The notes under the pieces are model-generated. The model did no database searches. It saw only the letters and a program-made list of their open reading frames with translations, and was not told where the DNA came from. Below are positions 22,598 to 35,093 of a DNA stretch of 64,000 bases, one piece after another (within the stretch, counting starts at the first letter, position 1; each line of letters begins with the position of its first letter). The position numbers were made by a program, and so were the translations under genes. The stretch is from Azadirachta indica (Eukaryota > Streptophyta > Magnoliopsida > Sapindales > Meliaceae). The DNA is taken from assembly GCA_022749755.1 (NCBI GenBank), contig CM040453.1, positions 14,083,368-14,147,367 on the forward strand, written 5' to 3'.

Positions 22598-22993
22598 CTA
22601 GGTGCATTGAATTGTATAGGATTGTAATACAGTAGATTGGACTGAATTGTAATATATTGTACTAGATAAAATTTAATATAATATAATATAATATTTAGTA
22701 CGTAATTTTATTATAATATATTAATTATATAAAATTTTTTTTTATTATTTAATTAATAATTAAATAATTAAAAAATATTATTTTTCAAAAAATTATTTCT
22801 AAAAATTATTTTGTAAAAAAAATAAATAAAAATAGTTTAATGCAGAATTCAGAACAAGGGCGGGTCAAATTTAAAGGATGTGAATTATATTATTTTCAAT
22901 TTTTATATGTTCTAATTCTTGCATTAAATACTAAAAAAAAAAATTTGTCTCAAACAATAAAATATTACAGTTCAAACCAGCCTATCAAATATG
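22586..22993. mobile_element. MITE-like insertion at the end of SDR copy 3
   Basis: The left end contains ATTTGACTAGG...TTGAATTGTA. The right end, reverse-complemented, reads ATTTGATAGG...TTGAACTGTA, an imperfect terminal inverted repeat of about 30 bases. TCTTT occurs directly on both sides (22581-22585 and 22994-22998), compatible with a 5-base target duplication. The interior is AT-rich without a gene. Boundaries are approximate. Confidence 0.5.
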
Positions 22994-23040
22994 TCTTTAA
23001 CGACTTAAAATGTTTTATATGATTTCTCACTTTTGCCCTT

Positions 23041-23825
23041 CCATCAATCTTGCCAATACGGCCACAAGGCCAACATACCGAACCTTTTTGGCCAGGGTAT
23101 AACAGTACATTAGCACACAACGCAAGAAATATCACAGACCTCAGATAATGCTGTCCCAGTTATACCCTTCTAGAACCTGTATCAAAACGCACCGTACAGA
23201 GCGACCGGTATCACCCGGTAACAGATCCTGATTACCGGCTCTTTGCTTCTCTACCCGGTAAACTATATAAATACCCCTAGGTAGGGTACAAAAGGTCACC
23301 GTAAGACGAACCGCCTCCCTCTCCTTATCTCTCTCTCTCTCTCGCATTCAGCCGGCAGACCAAACACAAACCTCAAATCCCCTAACCTCAAGTTCAAGCA
23401 TTCTCTACAAATCCTTATATCAAAACCTATAAAAGACTTGTATCTTCAAAATTTTCCCTCTTTAAATCTTTTGATTTGATCTAATTTTGCCTCCAAGCTG
23501 TGGGTTTTTCTTTTCTGGTTAACTTTAAGAACCCTAGATTTAAATAAACCAGATCGATCTTGAATCCAGATTGTTCCGTTTTCTGTGTGGTTCTTGATCT
23601 AGTAGCTGTGAAAAGAAAAACCCAGGAATTATTTTTTGAATCCTCGTTCTCTTTTGACTTGAATCGAGCTTATATAATTTGGGGAAATTCTCGATCTTTT
23701 ACAAGTGAAAAGAAAAACTCTATAAAAAATTTTTCAATTTTATTTTGGGAAAAGGAAAGCGTTAATAGATAAAATTTTAAAAATAATTTTGGGATATTAT
23801 TGATAAGTGAGGAACAAAGGAAGAA
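23041..23825 (+). promoter_or_regulatory. TBP promoter and 5' leader
   Basis: A canonical TATA box (TATATAAATA, 23264-23273) stands about 550 bases upstream of the ATG. Upstream of it are three CCGGTA hexamers (23205-23210, 23215-23220, 23255-23260) plus one ACCGGC (23234-23239). A CT-rich leader follows (about 23310-23345), as is common in plant housekeeping genes. A telo-box-like GAACCCTA lies at about 23529-23536. A leader intron is possible but I could not fix one. Confidence 0.55.
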
Positions 23826-26800
23826 ATGGCTGAACAAGGTGGCTTGGAAGGGAGCCAGCCCGTGGATCTTTCCAAGCACCCGTCTGGCATTGTTCCCACT
23901 CTTCAGTAAGTCCCTTTTGATCCACATATATAAGGTCTATTTGTTTATTTGTATTTGTATGTGTTTTTATGCTATCTTTTATTTTCTGGGGTATTTGGTG
24001 GATGATGGTTAGTGGATTTAGGGTTTGTGGATACGAAGCTTTTATAAATTATGAAAGAGAACAAAGGTTGAAAAGGTAGATTTGTGCGTGGGGATGGTTG
24101 TATGTATTAATAGCAAGAAGTTTGGTCAATCATGAATTTGAGGATCTCCAGGAGCTAGGTTTGATTTTATTTAAGATTGGGTCAGTGACGTTTGGATTTT
24201 AATTGTTTGGTTGAAAAGGAGGGTTCTGGTGTGCAATAAATTATTAGAGGAAAAAAATTTGGATGGCAGATATGGGTGTATGAATGTATATTTTGAATCA
24301 AACTATTTTGTATATGAGGGATTTTTGGATGTCCATATTGTGAGTTGGATTTGTAAAGGACATGAAACTTTTATTTTATAGATTTGATGTTGAAGTTTGC
24401 CGATAAAATATGAGAGAAGTGATCTTTTTCTGAATACAATGTTGAATAGACCTGTTTCTGAATTTTCGGAGTGTGAACTGTTTTTCTCTGGTGCAATACC
24501 ACAAGAATGGAAATTTGTGAAACTAAGAATCTTTCTTTATAGTTATATAAATTGTTAATGAAGTTCTACTTGTGAAATATGTATATTGTTAATACTTACT
24601 GAATCATTTGAGCTGGCATAAAATTCTCTATAGCATCACTTTCGGGGAAAATGTGTTTTCTTAGAAAGAAGGATGAGTGGCTAGTGTTTACATTTGATGC
24701 CTTATATCTTGCATGGAATAATTGATTGTGTGGAGTCAAAAGAGAAATTCTTAATGGCAGGACAATCTTAGTGAAGAAAATATTTTTTAAGACATGGAAA
24801 AAAGGAGATGCAACTTGTTTGTCTTAATGGCTTGACTTACTGAGCGGAGGCTTCTGATTACAAGTTTTTACCTTTGACAAAATATTAAGCTGTAGCGTTG
24901 GCGTTAGTAAAACTCATTATGGATAAGAGTCTACCATTATTCACAAGAGATTGTTTTATGAGATGGTTCTTTTCATAATTGTTATCAGAGAAAATTAAAT
25001 TTAACCAAAAGAGGCATTTGAGGGTGATCCTTTGACTTAGCAAGTTCATTGAACTTATGGATTTCAATCTTCCACATTCGCAGAGATTGATTCAGTTGCA
25101 CGGTCTAATGTTGAGATGGTTTGTACAGTCATGATGATTGGTGGTTGCTATGTACTATAAGTCCATCAAGAAGTAGCTTGGTCTTGTAGTCATGTGTAGA
25201 GCTACCTTATGATCTACTTGTGCACCATCAATTGTTTAATTAGATTTGACTAGTTATGTCCTGTCACTGTATGGTAGCTCTTTGGTATGATGATAATAAG
25301 TGGCTAGATTTTATGATTAGTTGTCAAAGCATCTTGACCTTTATGTTTATTTACTGCAACTAATGAAAAAGTTCGTTTCAAGCATTACCTTTTATTCGCC
25401 ATGTCATATAGGTGCTTTTAGAATGTGGGCCAATATCACCTTATGATTTTCATGATAACTATGACATATAAATCTTAACACAATGGGATTTTGAGTAATT
25501 TTGGTATAAAATTGTTTCTTAATAGATTTCAATGTGGATTCTCAATTTGAAATCTTACTATGATTTGGATTGGTTACTGTTTTCTAGAAATATTGTATCA
25601 ACTGTCAACTTGGACTGCAAGTTGGATCTTAAACAAATTGCACTACAAGCTCGTAATGCAGAATACAACCCTAAGGTATGTAGAAAATTGGACAGTTGTA
25701 CTTATTTCAGTGATTCTACTATATGTGAAAGAGTTTAATAGACTATGCAAGTGTCTGGCCTGCCGGCCGTGACTCAGAGCATGAAGCATTTCTTTCTACT
25801 GTTTGTCTGTTTATGTATTTATTGTGTAGTTCATATTGGTTGTTTGCTTAAGTGTCATGTTATTGTTATTATCAGCTTGTGCCTAATGTAAGTCTGTTTC
25901 CATTTTTCAACTGTATTTGATTTTAACTTTTCTTCTGAATGCTCCTACAGCGTTTTGCTGCTGTCATAATGAGGATAAGGGAACCAAAAACTACCGCTTT
26001 AATTTTTGCTTCTGGAAAGATGGTTAGTCTTCTTTTATGGTCCTGAGTAATTGCTGTTGTCATTGAATAGTTACAAGTTTAGTTTTCCTATCATTATGCT
26101 GTACTGAGTAAGTTCTGGTTTCCTATTAGAAATGATAATGGATTTATTTTTTCTTGCTCCATTCTCTGCAACTTTTTTTTTTTAATTAAATTTCTTCCAT
26201 TATAATTAAAATGTTTTGTTGTGAAAATATTTCCAATTGTGTTTAAATTGATAAATAAGTGAATATGCTGTGTGACACATTAATGTTTTGTTTATTGTTT
26301 CTGTTTTAGAATTATGGATTGTCCTTTACATTGTTGTAATCTAATTTGCCTTCTTATGGCGGGTGTCCCCTCATTTCTGCAGTGATTTGGTTTGTCTGCT
26401 TTATCTTCTGGCTCAAAGTGTTACCTCTCTTCTTTCAGGTTTGCACAGGTGCCAAAAGTGAACAACAGTCAAAACTGGCAGCAAGAAAGGTATTTGATGC
26501 TCTGTGAAATGCTTATAGGTTGTAATTATATTCGTAATAATTATATTTGTCATATTAGTGCTAGATGTAATTCTTCTTTTAAACAAAATAGTGACAGTGC
26601 AAGGGGTAAAACAAAGAAAGGTTCTGTTTTAGCATTGCATAATTTTTAAAGATTTCTCTTATTGGTGAAGAGTTGTTTATGGTTTTGAGTGATCATAAGC
26701 TTTCCTTGTGGTCTTTTAATTATCACCTATCAGAATTTAGCCGAATTGATTTTTATTAGTGTAGGCATATTTTTGTAGTTAGCATGACCTCTAATTTGTA

Positions 26801-26860
26801 ATTTTTCAGTACGCTCGAATTATTCAGAAGCTTGGTTTTCCTGCAAAGTTTAAGGTACTT

Positions 26861-26922
<62 letters not shown>

Positions 26923-27797
26923 GAAATGCATGCACATATGTTCCATTCTTGTTACTTTTTTATTTTCCTTTGGAATTGTATTTATATGTTTTCTTCTCAT
27001 TATTGTGATGCAGGACTTCAAGATTCAGAACATTGTTGGTTCCTGTGATGTTAAATTCCCTATAAGACTTGAGGGTCTTGCATACTCCCATGGTGCTTTT
27101 TCAAGTGTAGGTGATATCTTTCATTACATTTTGTTTGCCATCATGTAACTGAATAAAAGTCTCTTTCCATATATGTTGAATTTGTCCTGTGATAACTAAT
27201 TCCCTTTCTGATAAGATTGTTGCAGTCTGCCATTTAATATGTCATATGTGAATATTTGTGGTAATTGCACACATTCTTTCATATTCAAGTTCTTGAATGT
27301 TGATTGAAGAGTTTTCTTATTGCAATATGTTGCTTCCTGTTATTTCTAAGGACTAGGACTCACCTCGACTCTGTTGATGCAGTATGAACCAGAACTCTTT
27401 CCTGGCCTCATTTATCGCATGAAACAGCCCAAGATTGTGCTGCTTATTTTCGTATCTGGGAAAATTGTGATCACAGGTGCCAAGGTACTTCGTTCTCTCC
27501 TGTCTCTTTGCTCTATCCAATGCATATGCTGTTTTTGATGCATTTGTCTCACTGATGAAACAATCTCATTTATTTAATTCCCTAGGTAAGAGATGAGACC
27601 TACACAGCCTTTGAGAATATATACCCTGTCCTTACAGAATTCAGGAAGGTGCAACAGTGGTATGGCATAAGTTTTCTCCCATATCTGTATTAAATTAATA
27701 TTTAATACATTAGTTGCCTGTTGAATGCTCTACTCTATGGTTGCTGGGTGGAACCTCTGGCTGATGATCATTTTTTTTTTCCTGATTTGGTTGCAGA
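23826..27797 (+). CDS. TBP: TATA-box-binding protein (TBP)
   Basis: Coding segments 23826-23905, 25588-25675, 25951-26022, 26439-26489, 26810-26854, 27014-27106, 27383-27484, 27586-27659 and the single base 27797 join to 201 residues, the normal plant TBP length (about 200). The short N-terminus ([20 protein letters not shown]) is plant-like. The two pseudo-symmetric TBP core repeats follow (about 20-110 and 111-200), with the DNA-contacting phenylalanines in the usual places (for example LIFASGKM and LLIFVSGKI). The protein ends EFRKVQQ. The TGA stop is made of TG at 27658-27659 plus A at 27797 across the last intron. TBP nucleates preinitiation complexes for RNA polymerases I, II and III in the nucleus. 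Intron 1 is long (1682 bases) and intron 5 holds a (CT)29 tract. Confidence 0.97.
26862..26919. repeat. (CT)29 microsatellite in a TBP intron
   Basis: An uninterrupted CT tract starts a few bases after the splice donor of the intron at 26855. On the minus strand it reads as an open GA/ER-repeat frame, which is not a gene. Confidence 0.95.
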
Positions 27798-28864
27798 GTT
27801 AGGAAGATGATATATATATATATATATATATATATACATTTGAATGGGGGCTTCAACTCTGTTATGGAATGAGGATAATAATGAGGTTTCAGGAAGTGCT
27901 TTCTGTGTGGCTTTGATGGTTGAAGAAGGATGGTGAATTCAAATGTGAATATGTGAAGAATGTTGTTTTTAGGGAGTTGGATCTTAGGGTTTTCTTTCTT
28001 TTTTTTTTTTTTTTAATTTTTTGTTTTCCCCCTTACAATTTGGTTCTGGTCTCTTAACCCACCACAAGCTCGAGTGTGTCTGTCCTCTGTGTAATTAGTT
28101 TTTTTATTTTAGTGAGAGATAAAAAGGAGGAAGAAGAAGAAGAAGGGCATAGAGTGAAGGAACTCAACATCTTTTGTTCTTCGTGATTTATTTAAATGTG
28201 AACAAACAAACAAAACATTTTTGATGCATTCTAGTAATAGCAACTCTTTGTTTCAATTTTGACAAAGCGTCTATATCTCGTGTCTTGCAAGATTGAATGT
28301 ATGAATCCATTTAATTTAATAATATGTATTTTTAAATAAAAATAATGGGTAATGTGCCAAAAAAGTGTCAATTTCTTTTTTAATTCTAAAAGAAAAGAGA
28401 GAAAAGAAATGAGCGGTAAAGCAAAATTATCTTATATTAAAACTAGGAAAGGATTGAATGAATATATATGTAATAATGAATAAGCATAAATTCGAATTAG
28501 AAATTAAAAGTCATCCAAATTAATATTTTTTAAAGTAATAGACACTAAAAAAATACAAATGAAATTTGTTCATGATTGAAAAGAAAGAAGATGACGTGGC
28601 AAATGTGTCATTTCGTAGAGCTGCATTCGAGAGGAGATATTCCGAAAGCATATATGAAAACATGTGGTAGCGGTTTTTTACGTGAAACGGAGTGCTTGGA
28701 TTTCTTTCTTTCTTCCACTTCATTACTACATTTTCTTCTTCATTTTCCTCACCTCAATCAAACGACTAAACAACAAGAAACTTGCTGTTGAATATCTGAC
28801 GCAACATAAAACATAATTACTTCACTTCAAACTTCAACGTTAGCAGTGTTCTGAATCCTGTTAA
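27798..28864 (+). other. TBP 3' UTR and intergenic region
   Basis: The TBP 3' UTR begins with a (TA)13 tract (27811-27836) twelve bases after the split stop codon. Poly-T and GAAGAAGAAG tracts follow. The rest up to 28864 should contain the HNH gene's promoter. No further gene seen. Confidence 0.5.
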
Positions 28865-31800
28865 ATGGCTCAATTTACAGCAAAAGGTCGCTTGAAGTTG
28901 CTCTTCAATGGTGATGGAGCATCATTTGCGGTGGAACCGAGAGACCATTTTCACTACAACCTTGGTGGAGGTTCGAGAACAATCCAAGTTCACAAGAGAA
29001 AGCTTGCTGGGTCTGCTTCCAGAGTTTTCTCTTTGCATAAGAAGAAAGCGAGTCAGTTCGGTATAGAGGCAGGTCTTAATGGGATCGATAAGGGGATTCA
29101 TGATGGTGAGGATGAGTATGATGAGTTGGCTTGTTTTAGAGGGCTGGTTTTGGATATCTCTTACAGGCATGTTATTTCTGTAACTGGTGCCATTTCTTAA
29201 CATTTTCAGTGTTTTTTTATTCTTTCATTGATAATTTGTTGTTGCTTGTTGACAAGTTGATTTCTTTACGATATGGGTATTTTCTAAATTCTGATCTGAG
29301 TCCCTGGTTTAGATTTTGCAGCATTAGGTTTTATAATGACTAGATTTCAACTGGATTTTAGATAATTCAGGAATTTATCTGCAGCTGGTTATGTTTGATG
29401 AGTTGAGTAGAATGTTTTTTCCTAACAATTATATGAACAAAGAGCAAATTTTAGAGGAAGCTTAGGGGAAACGCCAATTCCAAGAATGAAAAGAATATGA
29501 CAAATGCTTGACCTAGTTTTATGGCAAAATTGTTCTCTTTGTTAAGTGTTAATTTAGCCAAGTCTCGGTTCTAAAGTTTGTCAACAGGGATTGAAAGCAC
29601 AAGCTTTTGTTATTCTGATCAATTAGCAAGTTAGAGGGCAATTTGGTACTGTAGTTTCCAGTTGCACAGTTTTAAGGCTTTTTGCAGGCAGTCATTTCTT
29701 GCATACTCAGAATACATCAGGTAGCCAATGCATCAACCTCATCAGATATATTAATTAAGCATGGGTTGTCTCACCTTTTAATTAATTTCATTTGCCTCGT
29801 TGAATAGTTAAATTGTATGCTAATTATATTTGCATTGCATAACACGATCGAGAAGGTTCAGACACTTATTGTTTCTTTGTCTTATTACTCATGTATTACA
29901 TGAAATCTGAAGTATGAAGTCTACACGTTTTGGCTGTATAAGTTGGTTAGTTTCCCTTTCTACTAAATATGACTGATGGATTACCTTTAATATCCCATTC
30001 AAATTCTAAATATCATATCAATATAAGGTATTCTTGAAGTATCACTTATAAAAATGAAAGGGCAAGTTGAATCCTCAGCTGGTTTCTAATTTCTTGGTTT
30101 GCTTATTTATGGTAGTTCACAGAGCTTAAAATGCTTGAATTAGTTCTACTGTTCCTTTTTTCCTGATCCCTTTCTACCATATTTTAGAAAGACTTGCATA
30201 GTAGTGCTTGTATGTTTTTCTGATAATTGGTTGACTTGCTCCAGGCCAGTCAATGTTGTCTGCTGGAAACGTGCTATTTGTTTGGAGTTCATGGAGAAGG
30301 TTGGGATAATGTGGCTCAATTGTTCATTTAGATGTTTGGATAGTAGTAGCTCATGTATAGCTTTTACATTTGTAGTCTCTCCATCCACTTTATTCCAGCA
30401 GTTTTATATTAGGGGTGGAAAATCATACTTTGAATATAACTGAAGCATGGGAAGCATATTGTGGACTGGAGTTGATACATGGTATTTTAATGGTGACTGA
30501 TATACCTGTTTCTTGTTCTTACTCATCCGAACATATTAGCGTCTCTACCTTCTGAAATTCACATACACACACACGCACACAAAAGAACATTCATATAATT
30601 AGTTTGTTTTTATTTTAAACTTCTTGATTTTGCTTCTATCCAGGTTGATGTTCTGGAATACTACGATCAGACTGTGAACTCCCCTAATGGATCCTTCTAC
30701 ATACCAGCTGTGTTAAGGGTATGCAATTACGGAGCATTTACATCCATTGTTCTTTTTTCTTGTAATTCTTATGTGATTGTTTATTCTTTCTTGTGAGTAG
30801 TTTTCTCATTATCTTCACTTTTATTGTAATTCACTTGAACTGACCATATCCTCTTTTTCTTCTAGGTTCCACATCTACTGCAGGTTGTTAAGAGGAGAAG
30901 AATCAAAAGCAACCTGAGTCGTAAAAATATATTATATCGGGACAACTACACATGCCAGTAAGTACCCTTTGATTGGGTTGAACTTGTTGATCATTGCTTC
31001 AACATTTAAAATTTAATGCACTGGTTGAGTCTATTTGGTTCTTTACTGTAAGCTCTAAGTGTTAGTAACACTTGTGGAAGCTTTGTCCTATTGAGAAAAA
31101 GTACTAAATTCCTCTTATAGCTTTGTAGATCTTAGAGTACTGGCAAGCAAGATTCTTGTTTTCAGTAGGATTATTCTGTCTGTGACTTATTTTTTATGTT
31201 TAAACTGTTATGCTTCAATATACATGAATTCTTTTTCTTTTTGGTTGTCCTGGGGTGTGGTGGGGGTATTAAATCTTGGCAGATTAGTTGCTCAAGGGCA
31301 CCAAGTTGAAAAATTGCTGTTTGGGGGAAAATATCAAGAGATCAATATATTGGGCGCATGCCGTCAAGGTCGAAAAGTTCCTTTAAGTTCAAAGACCTTG
31401 GTTATTTAATGATGTGAATTCCTTACAATACAGATGCATTAAAACTAACACACTTTAGAAGTTTATTTTAAAATGTAGCTGATATAATATGGTACTAGTT
31501 GGAATCAATGATAAGATTTTTTGAGTTGATACAAGATGTTTGGAGTTTAATTCTGGCCCACCTTAGAGTTCGGAAAGAAGTTTGGTTTTTCTTTGTGCAA
31601 TATTTAAAGAGAACAAATTTTTTTCTTTTAAGTTTCATGTCTTCTAAGTGTGTTTCTCGTATTTAGTTCTTATGTACTAATGTAGTGTTTCCTCTATAAA
31701 TAGGTATTGTTCTTCACATGAGAACTTGACGATTGACCATATTGTGCCAGTGACAAGAGGAGGAGAATGGTCATGGGAAAATCTGGTGTGAAAATTTTGT

Positions 31801-33113
31801 TGAGATATACATTTAATTGAAATTTGTTAATTTGCTTCCATTATCATTCAAGGTGCATTATTTTGAACATAGACATGATGCTTTGCAGTTTTTCATTATG
31901 TACTGTTTCGAACTTAGACATTGTGCTTCCGATTTAAGTTCTTGTCATTTGCTTCAAACATAAGCTACAAATTACGTTTGATTGCAAATGAAGATTATTT
32001 GTAAAAAGCAGAAGGGAGGATAAAAGATGGGGAGCAATTCTCTTTTGAAATATATAACCCCAGAAAATGAGCATATTATCAATAGAGTGATTCGCCTGTG
32101 CTCTGAATGATTTATTTTCTAATTTGTTCAGGTAAAGCTTTTTGAGTTTTGTATAGTTTGAGTATTTCTTCTAGTTATTAATATTCTGATATATTAAGAG
32201 TTTCAAGTGATTCTTTATGCTTATAGTTTAACTAGGCCCAAGTGTGAGAATATTTGCTTCCATGGCCAAAAATTTCCCTTCCAATGCCTGCCTGTTTCTG
32301 TTATGTGATATGATTTAATATCTGAGTAATGCTAACTTTAATTATCAATCTGCTGAGTTAGTCTAATGGTTATTGAATTGTTTTCTCCAGTGGAGACTTA
32401 TCTGGAATGAATGAGTGAAAGAAATGGGCGTAGAGAATTAGGAGAAGAGTTATTTGATACTGATTAGCATTTTTAAGATTCTGTTTCACTTTTATGACCA
32501 ATATGGGGATGGCAGAAAACTGCATTGATTGAAGATATGATGAATTAGTGTTAAATAGTATATGACCGACTTTATTTTATACTGCAAAACAACATCTCGG
32601 TTTTTTCTAAGAGATTTGTTTTTCTAACACTGGAAACATGCTGCCTCTTCCTGGATGATTTTATATGTTAAATATTTATTCTTGTAACAGGTTGCAGCAT
32701 GTGCAAAATGCAACTCAAAGAAAGGTAGGAAAACTCCAGAGGAAGCTAATATGCAACTCATCAGGGTTCCCAAGGTATTACGTAGATGTCTTTACCACGT
32801 TGCTCTTTGAGGGAGTAAACCTATCAAAGAATTTGTTTGTCCAAAATCCATTCATTGGAGAAGTGTGAGTTTGGCCATTGAAAATTATCTTTGTGGTCAT
32901 GGACGAATGTTAAAACAACTTCTGCAAATGGTCTTGTAATTTTCGTTTGATGGAAATGATTATTCTTAGAAATATGATTTATGCTCCTTGGTCTTGCAGG
33001 CGCCAAAAGACTATGATATACTTGCCATACCGCTAACAAGTGCAGCAATAAGAATGCTGAGGGTAAGAAAGGGGACTCCGGAAGAATGGCGTCAATATCT
33101 ACCAAACCCTTAA
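28865..33113 (+). CDS. HNH endonuclease-domain protein
   Basis: Exons 28865-29166, 30245-30299, 30644-30718, 30866-30957, 31704-31785, 32691-32774 and 33000-33113 join to 267 residues (MAQFTAKGRLKLLFNGDGAS...). The C-terminal half is an HNH zinc-nuclease fold: a CQYC knuckle (C174, C177), DHIVPV with the catalytic His187, N201, and CAKCN (C206, C209, N210). The key residues are all present, so metal-dependent DNA cleavage is plausible. Plants carry a small conserved family with this layout (At3g47490-like, from memory). Its physiological role is not known to me, and its location (plastid or nucleus) cannot be settled from the N-terminus. Intron 1 (1078 bases) requires a GC donor (ACAG|gcatgt) to keep the conserved SYR-PVNVVCWKRA junction. 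The other introns are GT-AG. Confidence 0.9.
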
Positions 33114-35053
33114 AGAGTTATGACGTCCATCAATTGAACCATTGTACATACTATGCTTCGTATATATTGTATCTATGCTCACTCCCCGTGCTCAAGTCTT
33201 TTGAGAGCACCTCAGAAATCATTGTATCTCATGATCTATGTAATTGTGTAAATTTTACTTTCTTTCGCCCTTAGAAGCCGGGTAAATTCATGTGTACTAA
33301 ATGCTTAATTCTAAATAGAATGGTATATACTTCTCTAGTCTCATTTATTCTCCTCAGTGCAGACTCCTTGTTGCTTCTTGCAAAACCAGGTAATCTTGCC
33401 TGAAAATAAGTGCTTCTGATATGTGAAAAAGACCGACGAGTGAATCCATCCATCATAATTACATGAATGCAAAACCAAGTTGTGTCTGGATTCTTTTACA
33501 TAACTTGAATGTGATTCAGGCTCTTATGGTTGATCAGCGTTACCATGAGCCCTTGCAGGTTGCAACACAAAGTCACCCATTGAAATTTTGTGTTTGTGAT
33601 AGAAGCATATCATCTTGTTTATTGATTCTGCATCCTAGTGAGCATATCACTTAACTTTGCATCATTTTGGACCACAGCAGGAACAGAACTGGGCTGCTGA
33701 ATCCTTCATGTAACCAAGATTAGGCTATGATTTGTAACTATGCTTTCACATAATCTAACACCCATTTTACTTTAATGTGCTTTCTCTTACAAGCCTCCTG
33801 CTACATATGCAGGTGAATTCCAAGCTACAAATATTCTGAAACTTTTTAGGTTGTTGTGATGTTCGAGGAATTTGTTTCAAAAAATAGCTGTAAAGAATCA
33901 TATCCATGGGCATAATTTTCCTCCTTCCTACAATTATTGTTCAAATTCTGATCTCATCCCTATCTCAAAAGACAATAATTGCTTGGCAGTGTGTCCTTAT
34001 TTCTAGATTGAGAGTAGCAGCTGGTATAATTCTGTCCCCAGCTGACCTCCCTCTTCCTTTTACAGAAAAATGCAACTCTCACCTCTGATACACATTTTCA
34101 TCAATAGTCCCCTTCCACTATTTGGTATCCTTGAGTTTTCTAATTATACAACCTCTTGTACTTTTGTGATGTATGTCTGGCAGAAGAAGAAGAAGATGAT
34201 GATGACGATAATCCATGGAGAATGATGATGGTGATGAAGACAATTCTCAAAGAGCATTGGAAAATAAAATTACCCAAATTCAGGCAGAGGCTCTCAGCTC
34301 CAATCCATATCAACTACTGTACAAAAAATTTGAAATTTTATTATATTTATTTATAAATAAATAAATAAATAAATGGAGTAACAGTGTAATATTCAGATGC
34401 ACTGTATACTCACTTGTACTGTGACTTAGTACAATACCCAATAGTCAAAGCATGTCATGCACATCAGGATCAGACACCCATTCTCTTTCTTTTCAACTTT
34501 TTATTTAATTTCAAAATTTTTATTTATTTGTTAGTTTGACTAAGGAAAAGAAAATTGATTTAAATTATTCATTTAAAAAAAAGAAAAAGAAAATACCTTT
34601 TACATATTATATACATTATACATATGTGTGTGGGTAGAAGTAGCTTGCTCATTTATTTTTGTTTTAGTAAGGCTATTAGTCATTAATGAAATTCTGGAAA
34701 TGGGACTAAAAGCCAGAGAATCTGCAATAAACCAAACCAAATACTCCAGGGCCTAATTATATAGAAAGATTGTCTGACAAAAGAAGATCATACGATCTAA
34801 TCAACTTCTGATAGGTTTAGCAAGAATCAAATTGAGTATGAAGTATGAACCAAAAACAAAGAATACAAAGTAAACTTGATGATGAATGCAACCCAATGCA
34901 TAGACAAAAAATAATTCCGTAATTGCAAAATACAAGCACTTAGGCAGGCAGCTTGTCTTCTGCACCAATTAAAATCAAATAAATAAAAATCTGGAAAAGC
35001 TGATGGAACCTCTCATTTCATCTAAAGAATCTAGCAGAAGTAGCCAAGGCTGT

Positions 35054-35093
<40 letters not shown>

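Noticed and set aside
26824..27021. Minus-strand frame with an ERERER repeat
   Set aside because: It is the CT microsatellite of a TBP intron read on the other strand.
27660..27692. TBP ending with an 11-residue extension by reading past CAACAG
   Set aside because: GTATGG is a good donor and splicing to 27797 restores the conserved VQQ stop. The extension is only the retained-intron form.
34156..34356. Acidic 66-residue frame (EEEEDDDDDNPW)
   Set aside because: Built on a GAA/GAT low-complexity tract, starts without ATG and has no recognisable family.
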